Shown one piece after another: positions 17,718 to 25,571 of a DNA stretch of 64,000 bases. Each line of letters opens with the position of its first letter. The first letter of the stretch is position 1. Location: assembly GCF_947487575.1 (NCBI RefSeq), contig NZ_CANKXG010000011.1, positions 62,001 to 126,000 of the forward strand, given 5' to 3'. The notes under the pieces were generated by a model. It saw nothing but the letters and a program-made list of their open reading frames with translations, did not search any database and was not told where the DNA came from. The translations under genes were made by a program, and so were the position numbers. This DNA is from an uncultured Algibacter sp. (GTDB lineage: Bacteria; Bacteroidota; Bacteroidia; Flavobacteriales; Flavobacteriaceae).

Positions 17718-17863
17718 AGCCCCACCTAACCTCCCCGAAGGGGAGGAACCTGACTCATGTGGAATGTTACGTTTGAGTAAGCGTAGTTGAAGTATTGGGA
17801 AGGCAAGGGTGAGATTTTAAACATAACAGTAAGCATTCCCCTCCTTGGAGGGGCTAGGTGTGG
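17718..17863. repeat. Inverted pair of CCTCCCC/GGGGAGG repeats (family F)
   Basis: A left unit CACCTAACCTCCCCGAAGGG (17725-17744) and, about 85 bp on, an opposite unit CCCCTCCTTGGAGGGGCTAG (17838-17857) form a long imperfect inverted repeat. A similar pair stands at 39724-39871. The whole 17713-18111 gap holds only repeats: this pair, a family A element and a further family F unit. Confidence 0.75.
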
Positions 17864-17922
17864 GTAAAAAAGCAAAAGTTAAACGACTTTTGGAAATAAA
17901 AAAGACCTTAGCAGATACACCC

Positions 17923-18012
17923 GCGTTAGGGATTGCAGTGGAAAGCCCACAGCCCGACGAAGAAGGTGCGAGGACTTGGAACGGAAAGCGCGACCCCTTG
18001 TGGGTAACGCCC
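17923..18012 (+). repeat. Dispersed structured element, family A, copy 3
   Basis: It begins GCGTTAGGGATTGCAGTGG and ends TTGTGGGTAACGCCC. The ends pair (GCGTTA/TAACGC), and CCCACA can pair with TGTGGG inside them. The upstream extension CCTTAGCAGATACACCC resembles that of copy 7. Confidence 0.9.
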
Positions 18013-18063
18013 AAAAAAATAAAAATAAAAGTTGATGGATTTTTAATATTCCGTCAATTATAA

Positions 18064-18106
18064 CATAAGAGTAAAAATCCCCCTCTTTGGAGGGGTTAGG
18101 GGAGGC
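18064..18106 (+). repeat. Family F repeat supplying the sequence before the fusion gene start
   Basis: ATAAGAGTAAAAATCCCCC ... GGGGTTAGGGGAGG ends 5 bp before the ATG at 18112, so the GGGGAGG of the repeat is placed like a Shine-Dalgarno sequence. Other copies are at 17819-17863 and 39829-39871. Confidence 0.7.
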
Positions 18107-18111
18107 TGTTT

Positions 18112-21100
18112 ATGAAACACGAATTGCAACATATTACCATTGCCAATTACATTACTGAAAGTGGTGCGCGTAACCCTGAAATTAAATTAAGCTACCAAGT
18201 TTTTGGTAAGGCTTTGGGAAGTGCGCCCATTGTTTTGGTTAATCATGCATTGACAGGAAATAGTGAGGTGGCTGGTGCCAACGGATGGTGGAAAGATTTA
18301 ATTGGTGATGATAAGGTTATTGATACCAAATTGTATTCGGTGTTGGCGTTTAATATTCCAGGGAACGGTTTTGATGGTTTTGTGATTGATAATTATAAAG
18401 ATTTTGTGGCACGCGATGTGGCAAAGTTATTTTTACAAGGCTTAAAAGCGCTAGGTACTGGCAAATTATTCGCCACAATTGGCGGCTCTTTAGGCGGTGG
18501 TATTGCTTGGGAAATGGCGGTGTTACAACCTGATTTTACAGAGCATTTGGTAGTTGTGGCTACCGATTGGAAATCTACCGATTGGTTGATTGCCAACTGC
18601 CAAATACAAGAACAGTTTTTATTAAACTCTAAGCACCCTGTACACGATGCACGTATGCATGCTATGTTGTGTTACCGCACGCCAGAGTCGTTTAAAGAAC
18701 GTTTTAAGCGTTCTAAAAATGATGATTTAGAGATTTTTAATGTCGAAAGTTGGTTGTTGCATCATGGTAAAAAGTTGCAGGAACGGTTTCAGTTATCAGC
18801 TTATAAATTGATGAATCAGTTATTAAAGTCTATTGATGTGACTAAAGGTCGTTCTAGTAACTTTAATGTGCTTGAAAATATAGAAGCCAAAATCCATATT
18901 GTAGGAGTAGATTCTGATTTGTTTTTTACTGCTGAAGAAAACCGTGAAACGCATAAACAGTTGGCATTAACACATCCTAATGTAACGTATAACGAAATAC
19001 ATTCGGTGCACGGGCACGATGCATTTTTAATGGAGTATGACCAATTAGAAAAAATTGTAGAAGGCATTTTTGTGCCACATTCTAAAAGAAAACCAATGAA
19101 GGTATTAAAATTTGGAGGTAAATCTTTAGCCAACGGAAAAGGCTTAGAAACAGTACTTTCAATTATAAAAAATAAAGTGGAAGCTGGCGATAGAATTTCT
19201 GTTGTGGTTTCTGCAAGAGGTTCAGCAACAGATGATTTAGATGCTATTTTGAATAAAGCGCTAAAAGGAGCGTCGTATCAAGAGGATTTAGAAGCGTTTA
19301 AAGCATATCAAATTGAGCCTTTAAAAACCATAGATTTTTCTGAAGAATTTTCAGTTTTAGATAAGTTGTTTGAAGGAGTTAGCCTGTTACGAGATTACAG
19401 TAAAAAAACCAAGGATAATATATTGGCGCAAGGCGAATTGTTATCTATAAAACTGATTGCAAATTTATTGAATGCGCATGGAGTAAAAGCTCAAGCAACT
19501 GATGCGCGAGAACTTATAAAAACGGATGAATCTTTTGGCAATGCACAACCATTATCAAAAATTTCAAAAGAAAATACACAGGCCTATTTTAATGCCAATA
19601 AAGGTGTGGTTAATGTAGTGGCTGGTTTTATAGCGTCTAATTTAAAGAATGAAACAACCACTTTAGGACGTAACGGTAGTAATTATACTGCTGCTTTAAT
19701 CGCAAATTTTTTAGATGCTGAAGAATTACAAAACTATACGCATGTTAGTGGAATTTATACCGCAGACCCTGGGTTGGTTCCTGATGCAAAACAAATTAGA
19801 GAATTATCTTTTAGTGAAGCTAATGAACTAGCCAATTTTGGAACGTCTGTGTTACATGCTAAAACCATTATTCCTTTAGTTGAAAAAAATATCAACTTAC
19901 GTATTTTAAATACGTTTAATGCTGATGACGAGGGGACGCTAATTACTGCAAGACCAAGCACTAAAGAAGTGACGTCGTTATCTATTTTAGATAATGTGGC
20001 CTTGTTGAATTTAGAAGGGCGTGGCTTATTAGGAAAAATTGGTGTAGATGCACGAATTTTTGGAGCGTTAAGCAAATACGGTATTAGCGTGAGCATTGTG
20101 TCTCAGGGTTCTTCAGAAAGAGGCATCGGATTGATTATTGATGCAGACCAAGCTACCCAAGCAGTTATTGCTTTAGAGCGAGAGTTTGAAAGCGATTTCT
20201 ATTCGCAAGATGTCAATAAAATTGATGTTATTGATGATGTTGCGGTTATTTCGATTATTGGAATTGAGTTAAGTTCGTTTCATAAACCGTTTAATGCTTT
20301 AATTAAAAACCAGATTACACCCTTATTGTTTAATAATACGGTTACGGGCAAGAATGTGAGTTTGGTGGTGAAGAAATCGCAATTACACAAAGCAGTAAAC
20401 GTAGTTCATGGTGAGGTTTTCGGGATTTCTAAAAAGATAAATATTGCCATTTTTGGTCATGGTGGCGTTGGTGGCGCATTGATTAATCAGATATTAAAAT
20501 CGAAAGACGATATTGAAAAGCGTAAAGGCATCAATTTGAATGTGTTTGCCATTGCGAATTCCAGAAAATTGGTATTGGATAAAAATGGCGCGAATGCCAA
20601 TTGGGAAACGGCTATTGCTTCGAGTACGTACAAGAGTTCGATTGAAGATGTTATTACTTATGCAAAAAATCATCATTTAGAGAATTTGATAGCGGTAGAT
20701 AATACGGCGAGTTCGGAGTTTTATACCAATTATATTCCGTTAGTTGAAGCGGGATTCGATTTGGTGTCATCAAACAAAATAGCGAATACCATTTCGCATG
20801 CCTTTTATACCGAATTACGAGTACAATTAGAGAAAAACAACAAACAGTATTTATACGAAACTACAGTTGGTGCGGGTTTACCGTTAATTGATACGATTAA
20901 ATTATTACACGAATCTGGAGAAAATATCACACGAATTAGAGGCGTGTTTTCAGGAACATTGAGTTATTTATTTAATAATTTTTCTGTGGAAGACAAGCCG
21001 TTTAGTGCCATTATTCAAGAAACGGTTGATAAAGGGTTTACAGAACCCGACCCGCGTGAAGATTTCTCTGGAAACGATGTGGCTAGAAAACTATTGATTT

Positions 21101-21510
21101 TAGCAAGAGAATTAGATTTACAAAATGAGTTTGAAGATGTGGAAGTCTTGAATTTGATTCCTGAAGCCTATAGAGATATTTCGGTGGAGGAATTTTTGAG
21201 TCAGTTAGAGGTTTTAGATGCGCAATATCAGAAGTTGAAAGACGAGCAAAAGGAAGGACATGTGCTAAGATATGTTGGTGATTTATCGGGAGATTTATCT
21301 CAAGACAAAGGGAATTTGGAAGTGAAGTTAGTGTCTATTCCAGAGGATAGTACGTTGGGGCATGTAAAAGGTAGTGATGCTATTTTTGAAATATTTACCG
21401 AGAGTTATGGTGAGCAACCTATTGTGATTCAAGGGGCAGGAGCTGGAGCTGAGGTTACTGCGCGTGGTGTGTTTGGAGATATTTTGAGGTTGAGTAAGCA
21501 TATTAATTAG
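18112..21510 (+). CDS. metX-thrA: Trifunctional fusion: homoserine O-acetyltransferase (MetX) - aspartate kinase - homoserine dehydrogenase
   Basis: A 1132-residue protein joining three activities. Residues 1-325 are a MetX-type alpha/beta hydrolase with the triad Ser126 (GGSLGGG), Asp269 (VDSDLFF) and His302 (HGHDAFL). From Met329 an aspartate kinase begins (VLKFGGKSLANGKG, where the usual KFGGTS has Lys for Thr), followed by ACT-type segments (about 640-765). From about residue 775 a homoserine dehydrogenase follows (IAIFGHGGVGGAL, VSSNKIANT). It would take aspartate to aspartyl phosphate, semialdehyde to homoserine, and homoserine to O-acetylhomoserine, feeding MetY. No stop or frameshift separates the parts; an internal ATG at 19096 could allow separate translation of AK-HSDH. 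Aspartate-semialdehyde dehydrogenase must be elsewhere. Confidence 0.93.
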   Translation: MKHELQHITIANYITESGARNPEIKLSYQVFGKALGSAPIVLVNHALTGNSEVAGANGWWKDLIGDDKVIDTKLYSVLAFNIPGNGFDGFVIDNYKDFVARDVAKLFLQGLKALGTGKLFATIGGSLGGGIAWEMAVLQPDFTEHLVVVATDWKSTDWLIANCQIQEQFLLNSKHPVHDARMHAMLCYRTPESFKERFKRSKNDDLEIFNVESWLLHHGKKLQERFQLSAYKLMNQLLKSIDVTKGRSSNFNVLENIEAKIHIVGVDSDLFFTAEENRETHKQLALTHPNVTYNEIHSVHGHDAFLMEYDQLEKIVEGIFVPHSKRKPMKVLKFGGKSLANGKGLETVLSIIKNKVEAGDRISVVVSARGSATDDLDAILNKALKGASYQEDLEAFKAYQIEPLKTIDFSEEFSVLDKLFEGVSLLRDYSKKTKDNILAQGELLSIKLIANLLNAHGVKAQATDARELIKTDESFGNAQPLSKISKENTQAYFNANKGVVNVVAGFIASNLKNETTTLGRNGSNYTAALIANFLDAEELQNYTHVSGIYTADPGLVPDAKQIRELSFSEANELANFGTSVLHAKTIIPLVEKNINLRILNTFNADDEGTLITARPSTKEVTSLSILDNVALLNLEGRGLLGKIGVDARIFGALSKYGISVSIVSQGSSERGIGLIIDADQATQAVIALEREFESDFYSQDVNKIDVIDDVAVISIIGIELSSFHKPFNALIKNQITPLLFNNTVTGKNVSLVVKKSQLHKAVNVVHGEVFGISKKINIAIFGHGGVGGALINQILKSKDDIEKRKGINLNVFAIANSRKLVLDKNGANANWETAIASSTYKSSIEDVITYAKNHHLENLIAVDNTASSEFYTNYIPLVEAGFDLVSSNKIANTISHAFYTELRVQLEKNNKQYLYETTVGAGLPLIDTIKLLHESGENITRIRGVFSGTLSYLFNNFSVEDKPFSAIIQETVDKGFTEPDPREDFSGNDVARKLLILARELDLQNEFEDVEVLNLIPEAYRDISVEEFLSQLEVLDAQYQKLKDEQKEGHVLRYVGDLSGDLSQDKGNLEVKLVSIPEDSTLGHVKGSDAIFEIFTESYGEQPIVIQGAGAGAEVTARGVFGDILRLSKHIN

Positions 21511-21535
21511 TTCGAAGTAAATTGAACAACATCAA

Positions 21536-22177
21536 ATGAAAAAAATTACTTTTTTATCAATATTGATTCTTGTTTTTTCTTGTAAGAAAGAGGAACAACC
21601 ATATTTTATGTATGGTTTATTAAGCGAAGAGTTTATTCAATCTAGTGAAATAGTTGAAATTCAAGTTTCTGAGAATCTTTACAATAACGAGTTAATTAAA
21701 AATAAATCAGCAAGAGTCTATGACAGTTTGACAAAAGAATATCTTAATTATTTGGAAAAAATCTGTACAGACTTAGTTGATAATAAAAAAATAATAGACC
21801 CAACTGATTATGAAGGTGAAGTTTCTAAAAAAGAATATTCAAATGACTTCTTTTTTACTAAAGAAACCTACAGTAAAAAAGGAATAGAGTTTATATCTAA
21901 GACGGAAAAATATAGAATAGAAATTCTAAAACTGGTTAAAGATAAAAATCTAAAAAAGAGAATTAACGGAGTTTGTGCTACAATGGATTTTCGAACTAGA
22001 AATAGAAAAAAAATTCGATATCTAGATTATTTTTACAAAGATACCCCTTTAGTAAGTGTGTTAGCACACATAAGGCACAAACAAAATTCTATCATTAAAA
22101 TAGAAAATGAATTTTTGAAAAATATATTGATAAATGAGCAAAACTCGATATCAGTAAAAGTAAACCCGAAAGTTTAG
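21536..22177 (+). CDS. Unknown lipoprotein within the methionine operon
   Basis: A 213-residue predicted lipoprotein. MKKITFLSILILVFSC is a lipoprotein signal with Cys16, followed by the usual charged KKEEQ. The remainder is Lys/Glu-rich and helical with no motif I recognise; the C-terminal part contains VCATMDFRTRNRKKIRYLDY. It begins 25 bp after the metX-thrA stop and precedes a family A element and a sulfhydrylase gene. Nothing in its sequence explains a methionine role, so it may be an insertion into the operon. Confidence 0.7.
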   Translation: MKKITFLSILILVFSCKKEEQPYFMYGLLSEEFIQSSEIVEIQVSENLYNNELIKNKSARVYDSLTKEYLNYLEKICTDLVDNKKIIDPTDYEGEVSKKEYSNDFFFTKETYSKKGIEFISKTEKYRIEILKLVKDKNLKKRINGVCATMDFRTRNRKKIRYLDYFYKDTPLVSVLAHIRHKQNSIIKIENEFLKNILINEQNSISVKVNPKV

Positions 22178-22205
22178 GTTTAAAACCAAACCCTAGCAAA
22201 CAAGT

Positions 22206-22294
22206 GCATTAGGGATTGCAGAGGAAAGCCCACAGCCCGACGAAGGAGGTGCGAGGACTTGGAACGAAAAGCCCGACCCGATAGGGAAATGCCC
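22206..22294 (+). repeat. Dispersed structured element, family A, copy 4 (GCATT/AATGC ends)
   Basis: It begins GCATTAGGGATTGCAGAGG and ends AGGGAAATGCCC. Both ends changed together relative to GCGTTA/TAACGC, so GCATT still pairs with AATGC. Confidence 0.88.
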
Positions 22295-22322
22295 AAATAA
22301 TAAAATAAAAAAAAGAATTAAA

Positions 22323-23489
22323 GTGAGCCATAAAAAATTTGAAACCGACGCGATAAGAACGCAGAGTGAACGCACTCAGTTTTCGGAACATTCTGTACCC
22401 CTGTACTTAACGTCGGGGTTTGTATTTGACGATGCGGAGGAAATGAGAGCTTCTTTCGCGGAGGAAAAACAGCGCGATTTGTACAGCCGTTACAGCAACC
22501 CAAACGTAAACGAGTTTGTGGATAAAGTATGCAAAATGGAGGGCGCGGAAGCAGGATTTGCCTTTGCGAGTGGTATGGCTGCGGTGTTTTCTACATTTGC
22601 AACTTTGCTGGATGCGGGCGATCATGTGGTGTCTTGCAGCTCGGTATTTGGTGCAACGCATGGATTGTTTACCAAATACTTCCCAAAGTGGAATATTGAA
22701 TGTTCATATTTTAGTATTAATGATGTTGAAGCGATTGAGGATTTAATACAGCCCAATACCAAGTTTATTTATGCAGAGACGCCAACAAATCCTGGGGTTG
22801 ATGTTTTAGATATGGAAGCGTTGAGTGCTATTTGTAAAAAGCACGATTTGCTATTGGTGATTGATAATTGTTTTGCGACACCGTATTTACAAAATCCTAT
22901 AAAATTTGGTGCAGATTTGGTGATACATTCGGCTACGAAATTAATGGATGGCCAAGGGCGTGTTTTAGGCGGTGTTACGGTTGGTAAAGCGGACTTGATT
23001 CGCGAGATTTATTTGTTTTCTAGATTAACAGGGCCAGCTATGAGTCCGTTTAACGCATGGGTACTATCTAAATCTTTAGAAACATTAGCTATTCGTGTGG
23101 ATAAGCATTGTGAGAATGCATTGAAACTGGCAGAGTTTTTAGAAGCGCACCCAAAAGTGAAGTGGGTGAAATATCCGTTTTTAAAATCGCATCCTAAATA
23201 TGAGATTGCAAAAAAGCAAATGCGCTTAGGTGGTAATATAGTAGCCTTTGAAGTGGAAGGTGGTTTAGATGGCGGTAGAGCGTTTTTAAATAGTATAAAG
23301 ATGTGTTCTCTGTCTGCAAACTTAGGAGATACACGAACTATTGTAACGCATCCTGCAAGTACCACACATGCTAAGGTGGAAGAGGATGTGAAAATAGCAG
23401 CTGGTATTACAGATGGCATGGTGCGCTGTTCTCTTGGTTTGGAACATATTGATGATATTATTGCTGATTTGGAGCAAGCTTTAGGTTAA
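22323..23489 (+). CDS. Cys/Met-family PLP enzyme, probably O-acyl-homoserine sulfhydrylase (MetZ-like) or cystathionine gamma-synthase
   Basis: A 388-residue member of the cystathionine gamma-synthase superfamily. Conserved parts are YSRYSNPNVNEF, ASGMAAVFSTFATLLDAGDH, the PLP lysine K206 in HSATKLMDGQGRVLGG and THPASTTHAKV. It should make homocysteine or cystathionine from an acylated homoserine; the HSATK-x-x-DGQG form is typical of O-succinylhomoserine sulfhydrylases. The start is a GTG at 22323; no ATG allows the conserved N-terminus. It is the second such enzyme in this operon, so one may use sulfide and the other cysteine. Confidence 0.88.
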   Translation: MSHKKFETDAIRTQSERTQFSEHSVPLYLTSGFVFDDAEEMRASFAEEKQRDLYSRYSNPNVNEFVDKVCKMEGAEAGFAFASGMAAVFSTFATLLDAGDHVVSCSSVFGATHGLFTKYFPKWNIECSYFSINDVEAIEDLIQPNTKFIYAETPTNPGVDVLDMEALSAICKKHDLLLVIDNCFATPYLQNPIKFGADLVIHSATKLMDGQGRVLGGVTVGKADLIREIYLFSRLTGPAMSPFNAWVLSKSLETLAIRVDKHCENALKLAEFLEAHPKVKWVKYPFLKSHPKYEIAKKQMRLGGNIVAFEVEGGLDGGRAFLNSIKMCSLSANLGDTRTIVTHPASTTHAKVEEDVKIAAGITDGMVRCSLGLEHIDDIIADLEQALG

Positions 23490-23492
23490 TTT

Positions 23493-24383
23493 TTAGAATC
23501 CGTAAGTGTATTTAATTTCATAATTAGGCTTGCCATTAGTAAATCGTTTTGTATAGGTAATTGGAAAGTCGTATTCGTTGTAAGTATATTCACAATTACA
23601 TTCTTCAGGTTTATTAATCTTTTCTATTTCTACTGGTTGTAAGTTGTTTCCAGAGCCAAACTGGCGATATCCTAATAAGTATTTAGGATATACTAAATCG
23701 TATGGGTTGTTTTTGTCATCGAAAAAGGTACCAGGACCAATATATGATAAAAAGTCACCATTCTCATCTAATAAATAATCACCTTTTTTCCATGAAGCAC
23801 TATCAGTAGTTAAGATAGGGTTAAAAATTATTTTCCTATCGTTACTCCAATCTAGGCTAAAAGCCCTGATTACATATGAAGGTCTAATTCTTTTATGAAC
23901 GTAAGTCTTTAATTTACCATCATCAAAGTAGGTGAATTCAATAATGGCGGGGATTCTAGCTTTGTTGTTCACTTGCGTGCTAAATCGATCTATATGACTT
24001 ATTCTGTTCTGGTCATAGTGAAAATCATATTTGTTTGTATGTACCCGAGTATTATTTACTGTTGGGCCTATAGTGCCGTCATCAAAATCATATTCTTCGT
24101 GTTTGCTGTACTCAAAATATTCTTTAATTGTGTTATCTCCATTATATTCGAAAGTAATCGTTTTTGCGCGTTTTATTATAATATCGCTAGTTGTTGGTGC
24201 ATTACTACTAAGATGTCCCGGAAAATAATAGCTCGTTTCTTCTATTTTTAAAATTTTATAGCCTGGGACAATAGGTGCTCTAGAATCTCTTGCGGTTTTT
24301 TCTTCTTCAATTTCTGTTGCTTCAGGTTTAGAACAAGAGGATAGCAGTATTAAAGAAAAAAATATAATGTTAAAGTATTTCAT
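23493..24383 (-). CDS. Unknown lipoprotein with YD-like repeats
   Basis: A 296-residue predicted lipoprotein: MKYFNIIFFSLILLSSC with Cys17, then a Glu-rich linker. The body has strands such as TFEYNGDNTIKEYFEYS, NKYDFHYDQNRISHIDRF and EYDFPITYTKRFTNGKPNYE, a pattern reminiscent of the YD/RHS-type repeats of Bacteroidetes surface lipoproteins. It is convergent with the sulfhydrylase gene, their stops 3 bp apart. Surface location is inferred; function unknown. Confidence 0.78.
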   Translation of the reverse strand: MKYFNIIFFSLILLSSCSKPEATEIEEEKTARDSRAPIVPGYKILKIEETSYYFPGHLSSNAPTTSDIIIKRAKTITFEYNGDNTIKEYFEYSKHEEYDFDDGTIGPTVNNTRVHTNKYDFHYDQNRISHIDRFSTQVNNKARIPAIIEFTYFDDGKLKTYVHKRIRPSYVIRAFSLDWSNDRKIIFNPILTTDSASWKKGDYLLDENGDFLSYIGPGTFFDDKNNPYDLVYPKYLLGYRQFGSGNNLQPVEIEKINKPEECNCEYTYNEYDFPITYTKRFTNGKPNYEIKYTYGF

Positions 24384-24542
24384 GAGATTTTAGTTTAGGG
24401 GAATATGTTTTTTAAACATCAAATATAGGTATTTAATAAAAACTGCTTGGATTACGATGTTAAATTAGATGTTTAAAGTGTTCGAAAATGACAGGTGAAA
24501 GAAAATAATGATATTGTAACCTACTTGTGTTATTAATAGGAT

Positions 24543-24671
24543 TATATTCTGTTTTAGGAGTAGGTATTTCATAAATATATTTTTAATGCAGTATTGCGCT
24601 TTGATTTAGGTATTAATTTAACAGGAAATGGAGGTAATGGATTTGTATTTGGGATTGGGCAGTATTTTTAA
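24543..24671 (+). pseudogene. Possible remnant of an outer-membrane protein C-terminus
   Basis: The 338-bp gap 24384-24721 has no intact gene, but in one frame it reads a strand-like end, NAVLRFDLGINLTGNGGNG followed by FVFGIGQYF and a stop at 24669-24671, with the terminal Phe typical of beta-barrels. Just upstream, in another frame, YSVLGVGIS fits as a preceding strand. The fragment has no start and at least one frame change, so it looks like a decayed gene. Chance similarity to a barrel end is possible. Confidence 0.4.
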
Positions 24672-24721
24672 ATGTTTCTGTAGTTTTAGTGTGCAAAAAC
24701 TAAATTATCTATATTAGCATA

Positions 24722-25135
24722 ATGCTATCTAAAAAAACCAAATACGGACTAAAAGCCTTGACCTTCATCGCAAGAAGTGAAAGCGATATGCCTGTTCAGG
24801 TTAGTGTTATAGCAAAAAGTGAGCAAATTCCGCAGAAGTTTTTAGAAGGTATTCTTTTAACTTTAAGGAAGTCTGGGATTTTGGGCTCCAAAAAAGGAAA
24901 ACATGGTGGCTACTATCTAAGAAGTTTGCCTTCTGAAATAAAAATGACTGATGTCATGCGAGTTCTTGAAGGTCCTATCGCCATGGTTCCCTGTGTAAGT
25001 TTAAATTATTACGAAAAGTGTGACGATTGCCCTGACGAACATAAATGTAGTGTGCATAAACTCATGATTGAGGTGAGAGATAACACACTAAAAGTCTTTA
25101 GAAATACAACATTAGCAGATCTTTCTGGTGTCTAA
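24722..25135 (+). CDS. Rrf2-family transcriptional regulator, four-cysteine type
   Basis: A 137-residue winged-helix regulator of the Rrf2 family (IscR, CymR, NsrR relatives). The N-terminus LSKKTKYGLKALTFIA and the recognition-helix region IPQKFLEGILLTLRKSGIL, with the wing SKKGKHGGYYL, are diagnostic. C-terminal cysteines Cys91, Cys100, Cys103 and Cys109 (C-x8-C-x2-C-x5-C, then His112) could bind an Fe-S cluster. It sits directly upstream of the sulfate assimilation operon and probably controls it, sensing cysteine status or Fe-S supply. CymR-like regulators without a cluster are the alternative. Confidence 0.9.
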   Translation: MLSKKTKYGLKALTFIARSESDMPVQVSVIAKSEQIPQKFLEGILLTLRKSGILGSKKGKHGGYYLRSLPSEIKMTDVMRVLEGPIAMVPCVSLNYYEKCDDCPDEHKCSVHKLMIEVRDNTLKVFRNTTLADLSGV

Positions 25136-25229
25136 TGATTAAAAATTCACAGTTTACACGAAAACCCTGTAAGTTTTCTTCAATTTATCGTCAAAATACT
25201 TCATTATTCAAAAAAATAAGTTTGATAGT

Positions 25230-25258
25230 TTGTAGAGTGGAAAAAAGTATTACTTTTG
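25230..25258 (+). promoter_or_regulatory. Flavobacterial promoter of the sulfate assimilation operon
   Basis: TTG at 25230-25232 and TACTTTTG at 25251-25258, 18 bp apart, match the Bacteroidetes TTG / TAnnTTTG consensus exactly. Transcription should begin about 25262-25266. Confidence 0.85.
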
Positions 25259-25284
25259 TAATCCCTACTAAATTGATAGGATTA
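25259..25284. promoter_or_regulatory. Candidate operator dyad overlapping the transcription start
   Basis: CCTACTAAATTGATAGG (25264-25280) has the symmetry CCTA-nn-AA-n-TT-nn-TAGG and is extended by TAATCC / GGATTA. It lies immediately after the -7 box of the cys promoter, the position of a repressor site, and the Rrf2 gene is adjacent. Confidence 0.5.
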
Positions 25285-25301
25285 ATATAAAATAACAACA
25301 A

Positions 25302-25559
25302 ATGATAGCGCAAATGTTATTAAAGAGTAAACAAAAGTCTACTTACAAGGAAGATAGTGTTGGAGAAAAACCAATACGGAGTGTTGCTAAGGCTTTAAGT
25401 TGGAGAGTAGTAGGTACTTTAGATACTCTGGTAGTTTCTTATGTGTTAACTGGCGAAATTTCAGTTGCAGCATCCATTGCATCAGTAGATTTTTTAACAA
25501 AATTAGTATTGTACTTTTTCCATGAGCGTATTTGGAATGCTATAAAATGGGGAAGATAA
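25302..25559 (+). CDS. DUF2061 family small membrane protein
   Basis: An 85-residue protein matching DUF2061: KALSWRVVGTLDTLVVSYVL then a second hydrophobic helix (about residues 50-72) ending FFHERIWNAIKWGR. Two short membrane helices are likely. Genes of this family often lead sulfate assimilation operons in Bacteroidetes, and here it is 12 bp before cysH and directly behind the operon promoter. A role in sulfate or sulfite transport is only a suggestion from context. Confidence 0.88.
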   Translation: MIAQMLLKSKQKSTYKEDSVGEKPIRSVAKALSWRVVGTLDTLVVSYVLTGEISVAASIASVDFLTKLVLYFFHERIWNAIKWGR

Positions 25560-25571
25560 ATAGATAAGGTT

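Noticed and set aside
17845-18063. A 72-codon open frame through a repeat between metY and the metX-thrA fusion
   Set aside because: It runs through a family F unit and a family A element; the same DNA occurs as non-coding repeat elsewhere.
19096-21510. A separate thrA gene starting at the internal ATG
   Set aside because: The frame is continuous from 18112 with full MetX motifs and no stop, so a fusion is the simpler reading; internal initiation remains possible but unsupported.
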